This document shows, one piece after another, positions 1-7,584 of a DNA stretch of 12,667 bases; the first letter of the stretch is position 1; each line of letters opens with the position of its first letter. The translations under genes and the position numbers were made by a program. The notes beneath the pieces were generated by a model. It saw only the letters and a list, made by a program, of their open reading frames with translations. It was not told the DNA's origin and searched no databases. Source of the DNA: an uncultured bacterium (GTDB lineage Bacteria > Spirochaetota > Spirochaetia > Sphaerochaetales > Sphaerochaetaceae); the NCBI GenBank assembly GCA_905215015.1, contig CAJMOS010000088.1, positions 1 to 12,667 on the forward strand, written 5' to 3'.

Positions 1-281
1 TGGCGGCTCTTGCGCGGCTGATGCGCAGGCAGGTGATTGCGGTGGCCGAGGAGCGGACGGGCGAGGGGCGGATTGATATGACCGTGGAGACGGACCGGCA
101 CGTGTACGTGATGGAGTACAAGGTGGACAAGACTGCCGAGACGGCGCTTGCTCAGATCAAGGACAGACACTATGCCGACAAGTTCCGCCTGGAGAAAAAC
201 AAGACTATCCACCTGCTTGGCATCGCCTTCTCCTCCACGGGCCACACCGTCCAGGACTGGAAGGAAGAGGTGCTGGCCTGA
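1..281 (+). CDS. DUF1703 / AAA-ATPase-like protein, C-terminal PD-(D/E)XK nuclease part (5' end outside window)
   Basis: The reading frame is open from base 3, so this is the last 92 residues of a longer protein; the ATG at 21 is internal, not a start. Seen: the sequence GRIDMTVE followed by VYVMEYKVD, which gives the Asp (visible residue 25) and Glu-x-Lys (38-40) of a PD-(D/E)XK nuclease fold. Next comes AQIKDRHYADKF, typical of the C-terminus of the family with an N-terminal AAA-ATPase-like domain and DUF1703. Known of the family: it occurs in many copies in spirochaetes, Bacteroidetes and clostridia; its cell role is not settled. The stop lies 57 bp from the convergent stop of the ATPase gene to the right. 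The last 48 codons (stop included) lie in the direct repeat shared with 2074-2217. Confidence 0.85.
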   Translation, partial: AALARLMRRQVIAVAEERTGEGRIDMTVETDRHVYVMEYKVDKTAETALAQIKDRHYADKFRLEKNKTIHLLGIAFSSTGHTVQDWKEEVLA

Positions 282-461
282 AGGACTTGGATGGGTCTCC
301 TTGGAGTGCGAATCTTCTGCGTTCCGCTAGGGGTGTAGTCAGATAAGCGTTATCGGGCAAAGCCACGTTTCTCGATTCAGGGGAAACAATTCGTCTGCCA
401 TGCAGAGAATAAGCCCGGGCATCACAGGGAGTCCAAGCTTGTTGAGCACAGGGAAGTTCCT
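138..461. repeat. Direct repeat copy 1 (tails of two convergent genes)
   Basis: Matches 2074-2396 at a constant offset of 1936 bp, changing to 1935 after a one-base indel near 448. It spans the last 48 codons of the DUF1703 gene including its stop, the 57-bp spacer between the convergent stops, and the last part of the AAA_14/DUF4143 gene. By hand comparison the DUF1703 part differs at about 18 of 144 bases. The spacer and DUF4143 part differ at only about 5 of 180 plus the indel. Confidence 0.9.
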
Positions 462-1565
462 GTCCGGAGCGGATGGACTTTTGGCTTTCTTGATTTCTAT
501 CGGGTAAATCCGGTTTGGCCCCGTCATCAGAAGGTCTACTTCCTTACGGTCGATATCTCTGTAGTAATGAAGGTCCGGCTCTTTTCCGGCATTGAGATAG
601 CTTTTCAGGATTTCTCCCACGACAAAGGTTTCGAAGAATGCCCCGGAAGCGTTTCCATACATGAGCGTCTCATAGGTAGGCCATTTGGTAAGATATGCGG
701 CAAGACCTGTGTCGATGAAATAGCATTTCGGTGTCTTGACAAGCCGTTTGCTGAGGTTGGTGAAATAGGGTCTTAGGATATAGATGATGCCGGAGCGTTC
801 CAGTATGGTGATCCATTGCTTTACTGTTGGTGCCGACACTCCTATGTCCCGGGAAATCGATGCATAGTTGAGTTCCTGTGCCGTGTTCGCAGCCAGGTAT
901 GTGACCAAGGTCCTGAAAGCATCCAGCTTTCCCACCTGTTCGAGAGCGCTGACATCCCTTTCGATGTAGGTGTCCATATAGCTGGAGTAATACAGTTCCC
1001 TGTCCAGTCCTTTGTCGCTGACAAGTTTGGGCAATCCTCCTTGGAAGATTCTCTGGTACACCTCGGCAAGTGTTTTCTTTTCGTGTTCACGGGTTCTGAG
1101 CGCATCCAGATCTGGAGAGAAGGGGACGGACTGCAGTCCATCTATTTCCCGCTGCGAAAGTGGCAGAAGCGTGAAGAGGGCGACTCTGCCTGCAAGGGAT
1201 TCGGTAATGTTCTTCATCATCACGAACTTCTGGCTTCCCGTTAGCCAAAACATGCCGTTGGGATTCTCGCCGTTATACGTCGCGTTATCCACGATATCCT
1301 TGATTGCAAGGAAGATGGATGGCACCCGTTGCACCTCGTCAATCAAAAGTGTATGTCCATAGGTTTCGAAGAAAAGCCCGGGGTCGTTTTCCGCCAGTCT
1401 CCGGGTTTCAAGCTTGTCAAAGGAAACGTATACCCGGTCCGGCCCTGCAAGGTGCCTGAGCATGGTTGACTTCCCTGTCTGCCTTTGGCCACAGACCATG
1501 ACCACCGGATAATGCTCAGAGGCCTTGAGAACCGCACTTTCCATGGCTCGCTTGATATATTCCAT
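339..1565 (-). CDS. AAA_14 / DUF4143 family ATPase
   Basis: The protein has 408 residues, a normal length for the family. Seen: Walker A GQRQTGKST at 26-34, Walker B LLIDEVQ at 73-79, and sensor-1-like LTGSQ at 108-112. A middle region around 200-330 fits DUF4143, with winged-helix-like text near VSAPTVKQWITIL. Near the C-terminus, EVDLLM (342-347) and IEIKK (356-360) form a PD-(D/E)XK-like remnant. Known: these ATPases are common in bacteria and archaea as mobile, multi-copy genes; a role in DNA handling or defence is suspected but unproven. The ATG at 1565 follows GGAGG with a 6-7 base gap. It is monocistronic and convergent with the DUF1703 gene. All motifs are intact, unlike the remnant at 2275-2396. 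Confidence 0.88.
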   Translation of the reverse strand: MEYIKRAMESAVLKASEHYPVVMVCGQRQTGKSTMLRHLAGPDRVYVSFDKLETRRLAENDPGLFFETYGHTLLIDEVQRVPSIFLAIKDIVDNATYNGENPNGMFWLTGSQKFVMMKNITESLAGRVALFTLLPLSQREIDGLQSVPFSPDLDALRTREHEKKTLAEVYQRIFQGGLPKLVSDKGLDRELYYSSYMDTYIERDVSALEQVGKLDAFRTLVTYLAANTAQELNYASISRDIGVSAPTVKQWITILERSGIIYILRPYFTNLSKRLVKTPKCYFIDTGLAAYLTKWPTYETLMYGNASGAFFETFVVGEILKSYLNAGKEPDLHYYRDIDRKEVDLLMTGPNRIYPIEIKKAKSPSAPDRNFPVLNKLGLPVMPGLILCMADELFPLNRETWLCPITLI

Positions 1566-1597
1566 ACGAATCCTCCGGTAAAACGAAACCTCACTTT

Positions 1598-1626
1598 ATT
1601 TTACTCGGGTTCTGTGGTTTCTGCAA
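1598..1626 (-). promoter_or_regulatory. Candidate sigma-70-type promoter of the AAA_14/DUF4143 gene
   Basis: Read on the minus strand: TTGCAG (1626-1621), a 17-bp spacer, and TAAAAT (1603-1598), about 30 bp ahead of the ATG at 1565. Two positions differ from the -35 consensus and one from the -10. The rest of the gap 1566-1775 holds nothing I recognise. Confidence 0.5.
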
Positions 1627-1775
1627 TGCTTCGATGTGGCGAGGGACATACGTCTGGAGTCGGCTCTGCTCCAGCAAGACAAGGAATACGAGTTTTGCAA
1701 GGGAAAAGGACCGCAGTCTGTTTTCTGTAGGACACGAATCGAGGCACACTCCTTTGTAAGACGAAAGGCGGGCTG

Positions 1776-2217
1776 TTGCGTTTCGTGTTCATCACCGGTG
1801 TGACCAAATATGCCCGGCTGAGCGTCTTCTCGAAGATGAACAACCTGAAGGACCTGAGCCTGCTACCTACGTATGGGACGATGCTGGGGTATACCCAGAA
1901 GGAGCTGTAAGAGAAGATACCAGACCATCGATTCGGGCAACAGGAGCATGCTGCTTTTGCGGTTCCCCAACGCCGAGGTGAAGGACTCCTACAGCAAGAG
2001 CCTGCTGAGGAGGCTCTACGGGGCGACGAGCCAGAACGTCATCATGGCGATGGAGGAGAGACTGAAGGAAGGGGAGACGGCACTTACTCAGATCAAGGAC
2101 AAACGCTATGCCGACAAGTTCCGCCTGGAGAAGGGAAAGACGATCCACCTCTTGGGCATCGCCTTCAGCTCGACCGGACACACCGTCCAGGACTGGAAGG
2201 AAGAGGTGCTGGTCTGA
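1776..2217 (+). pseudogene. Decayed DUF1703 / AAA-ATPase-like gene with internal deletions
   Basis: Three family pieces occur in order but not as one protein. First, from 1776, LRFVFITGVTKYARLSVFS through GYTQKEL is a typical stretch of the AAA-ATPase-like domain; it ends at a TAA at 1908. Second, in another frame from about 1915, YQTIDSGNRS and LLLRFPNAEV match the later part of that domain. Third, after ATSQNVIMAMEERLKEG, the text jumps at 2074 straight to ETALTQIKDKRYADKF, the extreme C-terminus. The jump removes the Asp and Glu-x-Lys of the nuclease core that the copy at 1-281 still has. The Walker A end is also missing. At least two deletions plus a frame change are therefore needed. A 114-codon ORF (1873-2217) stays open across the last two pieces, but I see no sign that it is a functional gene. 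Confidence 0.8.
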
Positions 2218-2396
2218 GGGACCTGGATGGGTCTCCTTGGAGTGCGAACCTTCTGCGTTCCGCTAGGGGTGTGGTCAGATAAGCGTTATCGGACAAAGCC
2301 ACGTTTCTCGATTCAGGGGAAACAATTCGTCTGCCATGCAGAGAATAAGCCCGGGCATCACAGGGAGTCCAAGCTTGTTGAGCAAGGGAAGTTCCT
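2074..2396. repeat. Direct repeat copy 2
   Basis: Partner of 138-461. Homology starts abruptly at GAGACGG (2074 / 138) and ends after GTTCCT (2396 / 461). Both ends fall inside coding sequence, which shows that the repeat was made by rearrangement rather than being a normal element. No terminal inverted repeats or target-site duplications are apparent. Confidence 0.9.
2275..2396 (-). pseudogene. 3' remnant of a second AAA_14/DUF4143 gene
   Basis: On the minus strand this reads LNKLGLPVMPG through ETWLCPITLI and a TGA at 2277-2275. The predicted residues are identical over about 35 positions to the end of the intact gene at 339-1565. A one-base loss near 2383 shifts the frame just upstream, and homology stops at 2396, so the ATPase and most of DUF4143 are absent. 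There is no start codon or ribosome site in front of it. It cannot make the family protein. Confidence 0.8.
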
Positions 2397-2451
2397 CTAT
2401 TGAGACATCTAGGCGCAATCTTCTCCTTATGGGAGTCAATCAAATGGATGG

Positions 2452-3384
2452 TTATGTTCCTGGCTTCTTGCGCGCGATGGCGCGTGCCAGCATCATCGCT
2501 CCATCAACCGCCCGTTTTTTGGGAGAAAAGGAGAACTCGTAGGAAGGGAAAGCCATGGCGAGCTTGTCTTTCACAATCTGCTGGTAGAGGTGTTTTCTTG
2601 CAAGCAAGCCTCCGCCACAGACCACTTTCCTTGCATGGTCCGGGGGGATGCGCTTGATGATGGAGTCGACGAGTAAGACCAGACTGTCCGCTCCTTTGTC
2701 GAGGATATCCATGGCAAGTTTGTCCTGACGTGCCGCCAGGTCGAGGACGACGGGGCAGAAGTCCCCGATTTGTCGTTTGGTGGTCGCCTGGTCGTTGACC
2801 AAGGTGATGATGTCGTCAAGTTCCTTGAGATGGAAGAAAGCGACGATCTGCTTGCCGAGGTCGGTTTCCAGGTCTTCCTTATCCCGGCTGAGCAGAGTGC
2901 GCCTGATGGCGTTCAAGGCGATTCCGTATCCTGAACCTTCGTCTCCCAGCCTCCAGCCATATCCGCCGGAGCGGACCAGGATCCCATCGGCAGTCCTTCC
3001 TACAGCGATGGAACCGGTACCTGCGATCAATGCGATTCCGCTCAGGTCGTCAAGCGCGCCGACTAGGAAGATTTCCGCATCGTTTGTCACCTTGACCAGC
3101 GCATTGGGAAGGATTGTATGGAGGAATGCCGCTGTTTCCGCCTGCTCCTGATTTCTTCCCATGCCGGCTGAACCAAGCACGATGCTGACGATGGCATCAG
3201 ATGGGATGTGCTGTGTCCGTAGTCCCTGTTCAATCAGGTCCCGCAGGTGCCTGTGGACACCATCCCAGCCTACCCCATAGGGGTTGGAAGAGGCCCCCTG
3301 CAGTTCTGCGACCAGCTGTTCCTGTGTCCCGATGGCCATGCGGAGAGTGCTTCCGCCTCCATCCATTGCGAGATAATAGTCCAT
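2452..3384 (-). CDS. BadF/BadG/BcrA/BcrD-type sugar kinase (N-acetylglucosamine/glucosamine kinase-like)
   Basis: The protein is 310 residues from the ATG at 3384. Seen: the ASKHA-fold ATP-binding set of phosphate-1 loop MDGGGST (7-13), VTNDAE (99-104), phosphate-2 loop AGTGS (121-125), GWRLGDEGSGYGI (143-155) and adenosine loop CGGG (256-259). Known: single-domain members of this size phosphorylate N-acetylglucosamine or glucosamine; the exact sugar here is inferred. A longer frame reaches back to an ATG at 3450, but the extra 22 residues (KGKKQSCNNKK and so on) are not family-like. The 3384 start gives the usual N-terminus, with AAGGGGGG about 12 bases upstream, a rather long gap. It is divergent from the GNAT gene and not in the operon of the sugar locus to its right. 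No terminator is evident in 2397-2451. Confidence 0.85.
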   Translation of the reverse strand: MDYYLAMDGGGSTLRMAIGTQEQLVAELQGASSNPYGVGWDGVHRHLRDLIEQGLRTQHIPSDAIVSIVLGSAGMGRNQEQAETAAFLHTILPNALVKVTNDAEIFLVGALDDLSGIALIAGTGSIAVGRTADGILVRSGGYGWRLGDEGSGYGIALNAIRRTLLSRDKEDLETDLGKQIVAFFHLKELDDIITLVNDQATTKRQIGDFCPVVLDLAARQDKLAMDILDKGADSLVLLVDSIIKRIPPDHARKVVCGGGLLARKHLYQQIVKDKLAMAFPSYEFSFSPKKRAVDGAMMLARAIARKKPGT

Positions 3385-3448
3385 ATTCCAATTGTACCCC
3401 CTTTTCTTGTTGTTGCAGGATTGTTTTTTCCCTTTTACCATTATTTCC

Positions 3449-4318
3449 ATGATTGCAGTCCAGGATACAAAACCAGAAGAGGTGGAAGATGCCTACAGGC
3501 TCTTTTCGATGTTGTTCCCGTCGTATGCGATGACCCTGCATGCGTTTCAGGCTCTGCTGTTCTGCTTTCCTTGCCGATTTGCGCCACGATTGCTGGTTGC
3601 CTGGTACGGCAACCGGATGGTCGGGCTTGCTTTCGGAGCTGGATGCGAGGGGTGCATGTATATCCAGGCTATCGGGGTCCTTCCCGCATACCGGCAGAAG
3701 GGAATCGGCCATGCACTGCTTGCGCGCCTGACGCGAGGCTATGGCTTGGCCCGGTTTTCGGGCACTCCGTTCCACTATCTTGTGCCCGGCCTTGATCGGG
3801 AACTGTACCCGGAGGGATACGCTTTTTTCCTGCATGAGGGGTTCGGGACAGAGGCGTTGGCCTACGCCATGAGGCGGGGTGTGGATGACTGCGACACGCT
3901 TCCTGCCGGGGTGGTGGCGATGGAGGAACCCCATTTCTCTTCTGTGCTGGGAATCTGCGAGCAATGCGGGCACCCGACTTGGAAGGAAAGTGTGGTGATG
4001 GGACATGCGGCCGGGCTCAAAGGGGTGGTATTTCTGGCGGATGGCAAGGTCGCAGGATTTTCCCTGTATGGGTTTGCCGAACCAGACATGTGCCGGTTCG
4101 GCCCGATTGGCGTCGATCCTGCCTACCGGGGCCGGGGCATCGGACATGCCTTGGTCCAAGGGACTTTGTGCATGCAGAAGAAAGCCGGTTGCAAGCATAG
4201 TTTCTTCCTCTGGGGAGAGGAAGGCTCGCCTGCAGTCGGCATGTACCGGCGCTTGGGATTCCGATGCTACTCCACGCAGGAAATCCTGGTGCGCAAAGGG
4301 CCGGGTCATACCTCGTAG
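3449..4318 (+). CDS. Tandem GNAT acetyltransferase (two GNAT domains)
   Basis: The protein is 289 residues from the ATG at 3449. Seen: two acetyl-CoA-binding motif A copies, GVLPAYRQKGIGHALL (about 76-91) and GVDPAYRGRGIGHALV (about 221-236). The second domain also ends with the GNAT signature MYRRLGF (265-271). The N-terminus MIAVQDTKPEEVEDAYRLF fits a GNAT start. The frame is open further upstream to a TTG at 3392, giving an unlikely hydrophobic leader. No good ribosome site precedes 3449, so the start is the weak point. The acceptor substrate is unknown. The neighbouring BadF-type kinase makes an amino sugar conceivable, but this is only context. Its last 13 bases overlap the end of the convergent isomerase gene. 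Confidence 0.8.
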   Translation: MIAVQDTKPEEVEDAYRLFSMLFPSYAMTLHAFQALLFCFPCRFAPRLLVAWYGNRMVGLAFGAGCEGCMYIQAIGVLPAYRQKGIGHALLARLTRGYGLARFSGTPFHYLVPGLDRELYPEGYAFFLHEGFGTEALAYAMRRGVDDCDTLPAGVVAMEEPHFSSVLGICEQCGHPTWKESVVMGHAAGLKGVVFLADGKVAGFSLYGFAEPDMCRFGPIGVDPAYRGRGIGHALVQGTLCMQKKAGCKHSFFLWGEEGSPAVGMYRRLGFRCYSTQEILVRKGPGHTS

Positions 4319-5742
4319 TAATCGAAATCGAGGAGCTTTGCCGTCTCTCTCGTTTGGTCCAGGTAGTTTCCCGGGACGATCGCATAGTGCTGGGTCACGC
4401 CAATATCGAGCAGTTTCCGGAACAATTCCTCGTTTGTTTGCCCGATTGCCCTGAAAAGCCCATGGGAGTAGGTGGCGAGGAAATGGCCGGTTGCTAGCGC
4501 TTCGATGCGGGTCGCGACCAACTTGAACCTGCCGTTGTTTTCGGAGCAGTGCAGCATGGTTTTCTCTCCAGGAGAGAACACATGCCATGCGAAGGGGGCT
4601 CCTGCGTGCTTCCATGCAGTTTTTGCGAAGCGGACGTCCCGGGCTATCTTGGTATTCTTTTCCTTTCCTTCCCGATAATCGTTTGGTCCCGCATGGCCTG
4701 CGGCGAAGTTGTTGTTGGCTCGGTCGATGTGGAAGGGTTCGATGAAGTTGACATGGTCGCCTCCGGAGAGAAGCTTCAGGATGTAGCTTGCTATGCCGCC
4801 ACCGATTTCTCCCTCAGGGACTACCAGCGTCTTTATCTGGTCGCTGGTAGGCCAGAATCCGGGTCTGAGCCCCACCTGTCGGAAAAGGACGGTATCGATA
4901 TCGTTCAGTACCAGCAGGTCGAGGTCGTAACGTGCCGCCAGCCGTTCCATCGCAAGCGAGGCGCGTACCGACGCCCGATAGTGCGACTCGTCCACGTCGT
5001 CCAGCCTTTCATAGGTGGCGTCAAGATTGGCGATGCACTGGTCCACATCGGAATCCGTTGTCAGGGAGATTTCGTCTGTCAGTTCGGCAATGGAAAGGAA
5101 ACGCAGCTCGGGACCGACCTTCATGAACACATCGTACGGGTCGACGTAGGTGGACCACATCGCCTCGTTCTCGCAAGCGAGAAGCCCGATGGTGCTTTGT
5201 CTGAGCGTCGAACGGACCCGTGCGGCACAGGAGAACACCTTGCATCGCTTTTGGATTTCCTTCCAGGTGCCGAGCGCCGACTCGAACATCGGTCGCTTGA
5301 AGCGGGCGTTGTCGCCGCTTGCCTCCAGCGATCCGACCAACCCTCCATAGCAAAGGAACTCGGTGAACTCGTCATCGTCGCTGGTCTCCCCGAGCACGAT
5401 CGAGGATGCGACCGGATGGGCGAAGAGAATGGGGATGGAAGGCATGTCGCGGAGGAATCTGACCCATGCGAAGTCCTCCGCCCAGCTCAGGTAGATGGCA
5501 AGGATGCAATCGGGTTTTTGCGTTTCGAAGGTGGCGATGGCATGTCGCATCTCCTCCCTGGTGAAGACCATCCCCGGCCAGACAAGATCCGCCCATCGTG
5601 CGACGTCCTCTGCCATCTGCTGTGCCTTGGCCTGTTTCCGTGCGAGGTACGTACCCCGCCTTGTTCCTTCTCCAAGTGTCCGGAAGCGTTCCGCGCCCAC
5701 AAGGAGCAATCCGACTTTCGGTTTTCTTGCCACGTCCATCAT
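4306..5742 (-). CDS. L-fucose/L-arabinose isomerase-superfamily enzyme
   Basis: The protein is 478 residues, full length for this fold. Seen: the N-terminal Rossmann-like start KVGLLLVGAERF, then VVPEGEIGGGIASYIL (307-322), FIEPFHID (333-340), AAGHAGPNDY (347-356) and GVTQHYAIVPGNY (448-460). E310, E335, H350 and H452 match in order and spacing the metal-binding and catalytic Glu, Glu, His, His of E. coli L-arabinose isomerase (E306, E333, H350, H450), so the active site looks complete. Known: family members isomerise aldoses to ketoses with Mn2+. The sugar is not assignable; identity to true AraA or FucI looks low. Its ATG overlaps the stop of the upstream gene (ATGA), with AAGGAGAGG about 8 bases before it, implying translational coupling. 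It is the last gene of the leftward operon; no terminator is seen. Confidence 0.82.
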   Translation of the reverse strand: MMDVARKPKVGLLLVGAERFRTLGEGTRRGTYLARKQAKAQQMAEDVARWADLVWPGMVFTREEMRHAIATFETQKPDCILAIYLSWAEDFAWVRFLRDMPSIPILFAHPVASSIVLGETSDDDEFTEFLCYGGLVGSLEASGDNARFKRPMFESALGTWKEIQKRCKVFSCAARVRSTLRQSTIGLLACENEAMWSTYVDPYDVFMKVGPELRFLSIAELTDEISLTTDSDVDQCIANLDATYERLDDVDESHYRASVRASLAMERLAARYDLDLLVLNDIDTVLFRQVGLRPGFWPTSDQIKTLVVPEGEIGGGIASYILKLLSGGDHVNFIEPFHIDRANNNFAAGHAGPNDYREGKEKNTKIARDVRFAKTAWKHAGAPFAWHVFSPGEKTMLHCSENNGRFKLVATRIEALATGHFLATYSHGLFRAIGQTNEELFRKLLDIGVTQHYAIVPGNYLDQTRETAKLLDFDYYEV

Positions 5743-7568
5743 GTTGCTTGCCTCTCCTTTTTCAGCAGGGTCTTGTGCACGGTCACTTCCCCGACACCCT
5801 GGTTGATGATGGTGTAAGGACCAAAATCGGCTGGGATGGTGACGATGTCCAGCATCCTGAGGTCGTAGGATCGCTCGGGATGCCGCTTGCTCTGGATTCT
5901 GGCCGCCTCGCCATCGACCAGTGCCAGCACATGGAAGGTCCCCTCTGTGTCGTCATCGATGCTTGACCAGAATTTCAGGTTCCGCAGGCTGAAGTAGAGC
6001 AGGTCATGCTCACCGACCACTTTCTCCATCCATGGGTTGCCGTCCTTGTCCTTTCCCTGACGGAGGATTCCTCCATGGTTGACCAGATTCCGTTCAACCC
6101 ATTCGCGGGTGCGTTCCGGGTGGATCACCTTGGCTCCCGCATTCAGGTGGATTGGCCTGGGACGCAAGGTCTGCGGGTCGATTCTCTGGTAGTCATAGAG
6201 CTTGTAGGTGTAGGAACCGATAGTAAGGCTGCCGATTTCCAGCACCACTTGGTTCCTTCCCGATGCGTGGATTGTACCTGCCGGTATCATCACCTGTGTT
6301 CCTGGTTCGCTTGGAACCCGATTCACATAGGCCGGGTAATCGACAAGACTGCCATCCTTTTCCGCTTCCCGTGCTTTCGCAAAGAATTTCCCGCAACTAT
6401 CGGTTTCCAGGAATCCAAGGTACGTGCAGGCGCCTTGGGCGGTGGCGCACACATAGTAGCTTTCATCTTGCCTGCCTAACTCATGGTGGTGTCGCATCAC
6501 ATAGTCTGCAGTGGGGTGGCATTGGATCGACATGTTTCCGTTGGAATGGTACGTATCGTCATAATTGAACCGGATCGGGAAGTAGCCTCCGAACTGCTTG
6601 AACGCCTTCGCTCCGAGCAGTTTTTCCTTCTGTTCCTGGACAAAAGTGAAAAACGGCACCTCGAATTCGCGGCCATCGATTACTGCCACAAGGGATACTT
6701 CCATGGGAATCATGTCGAAAACCCATGCGCAATTGCGCATCTCCTTGGGCAGGCTCCTCAGTTTGGTGAAATAGAAGCCTCCCCATACGCCTTCCAGGTA
6801 GACGGGCCTGGCGCGAAGCGGCTTCTTGCGGAGCTCATCGAAAAGCTCCTTGACATGGAGCCACGTCATGCACGAGACCTGTTGCATGTCGTCGGCGGTC
6901 ATATACCAGTCGATTGCATCCGCGTCGATGAGCTTCCAACGCAAGTTGACCGCGTTTTCAAAGTCGACGTAGTAGTTGCGCCGCATGGTTTCGTTGAACG
7001 GCATCTCGTGGTCGAACCCGACATTGCGGGCCCTGCCATACTTGAAATTCAAGGCTGCGGTGCGGGGAGTGATGTCGACCCAGATCCTCAGGTCGTACAG
7101 GCCGCACAGAGGGGAGGAAAGAGATCCCCGTCCGATGACGACAACAGGTTGGGTCTCGTTGCTGAGCAGCCTTTGCAAGTCCCCGATCTTTGCGGCATCC
7201 TGCAGATCCTCGATTGACCCGCTGAAACGCACCCCATAGAGCAGTGCCGGATCGATGCTGCGGTCCGTGGGAAGGCAGCATGAGGTCATTCTTTCAACCT
7301 CGGCACCCTCCTTCAAAAGGCTTTCGCCGTCAATCCAGCGGGTCTGGCTGGGTAGGTACTGCTCGAAAACCTGTTTGAGGACGCTGAACTCCACCCCTGT
7401 GTACCCGTCGATCGCAATCCTGCGTTTGCCGTCTTCCAACGCCTTGGATAGCCTTCTGGCAACGGAGATGGTGCCTTGGGTGAAATCGGATGCGACCTCG
7501 GCAGGCACCGTCACCGGGTTGACGGCCCGATGATCGATGTAGGGGTAGGGATGAAACATGAAACTCAT
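5739..7568 (-). CDS. Two-domain protein: degenerate kinase-like N-terminus plus class I mannose-6-phosphate isomerase-like cupin
   Basis: The protein has 609 residues, far longer than ordinary class I mannose-6-phosphate isomerases of about 300-400. Seen in the C-terminal part (about 260-609): Q349, H351 (IQCHP), E369 (QDESYYV) and H434 (PAGTIHA), the expected zinc ligands of this cupin family. The N-terminal part (about 30-200) resembles nucleoside/uridine-kinase-type domains (RRIAIDGYTGVEFSVL, PVVVIGRGSL, LYDLRIWVDI). However, the P-loop position reads DGYTGVEFS, without the GK[ST] of Walker A, so ATP hydrolysis looks unlikely. Known: the family interconverts mannose-6-P and fructose-6-P; acting on another sugar or sugar phosphate is possible. 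The ATG at 7568 has AAGGAGGAGG about 8 bases upstream, and the gene lies 16 bp after the regulator gene in the same operon. Confidence 0.78.
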   Translation of the reverse strand: MSFMFHPYPYIDHRAVNPVTVPAEVASDFTQGTISVARRLSKALEDGKRRIAIDGYTGVEFSVLKQVFEQYLPSQTRWIDGESLLKEGAEVERMTSCCLPTDRSIDPALLYGVRFSGSIEDLQDAAKIGDLQRLLSNETQPVVVIGRGSLSSPLCGLYDLRIWVDITPRTAALNFKYGRARNVGFDHEMPFNETMRRNYYVDFENAVNLRWKLIDADAIDWYMTADDMQQVSCMTWLHVKELFDELRKKPLRARPVYLEGVWGGFYFTKLRSLPKEMRNCAWVFDMIPMEVSLVAVIDGREFEVPFFTFVQEQKEKLLGAKAFKQFGGYFPIRFNYDDTYHSNGNMSIQCHPTADYVMRHHHELGRQDESYYVCATAQGACTYLGFLETDSCGKFFAKAREAEKDGSLVDYPAYVNRVPSEPGTQVMIPAGTIHASGRNQVVLEIGSLTIGSYTYKLYDYQRIDPQTLRPRPIHLNAGAKVIHPERTREWVERNLVNHGGILRQGKDKDGNPWMEKVVGEHDLLYFSLRNLKFWSSIDDDTEGTFHVLALVDGEAARIQSKRHPERSYDLRMLDIVTIPADFGPYTIINQGVGEVTVHKTLLKKERQAT

Positions 7569-7584
7569 TGGGAACCTCCTCCTT

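Noticed and set aside
282..338. Bidirectional terminator between the convergent DUF1703 and ATPase stops
   Set aside because: Only a 5-bp AAGGA/TCCTT pairing with a 12-base loop and no T-run was found, which is too weak to call.
138..2396. Insertion sequence or composite transposon bounded by the direct repeats
   Set aside because: No transposase, terminal inverted repeats or target duplication; the repeat ends lie within coding sequence.
3385..3450. N-terminal extension of the BadF-type kinase to the ATG at 3450
   Set aside because: The extra 22 residues are basic and unlike the family; the usual phosphate-1 loop position and a purine-rich ribosome site support 3384.
3230..5817. Long open frames on the opposite strands (461 codons on minus at 3230-4615; 422 codons on plus at 4549-5817)
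   Set aside because: Both lie antisense to or out of frame with genes that have clear family motifs. Their translations are rich in Arg, Pro, His and Ser without any domain, as expected from GC-rich shadow frames.
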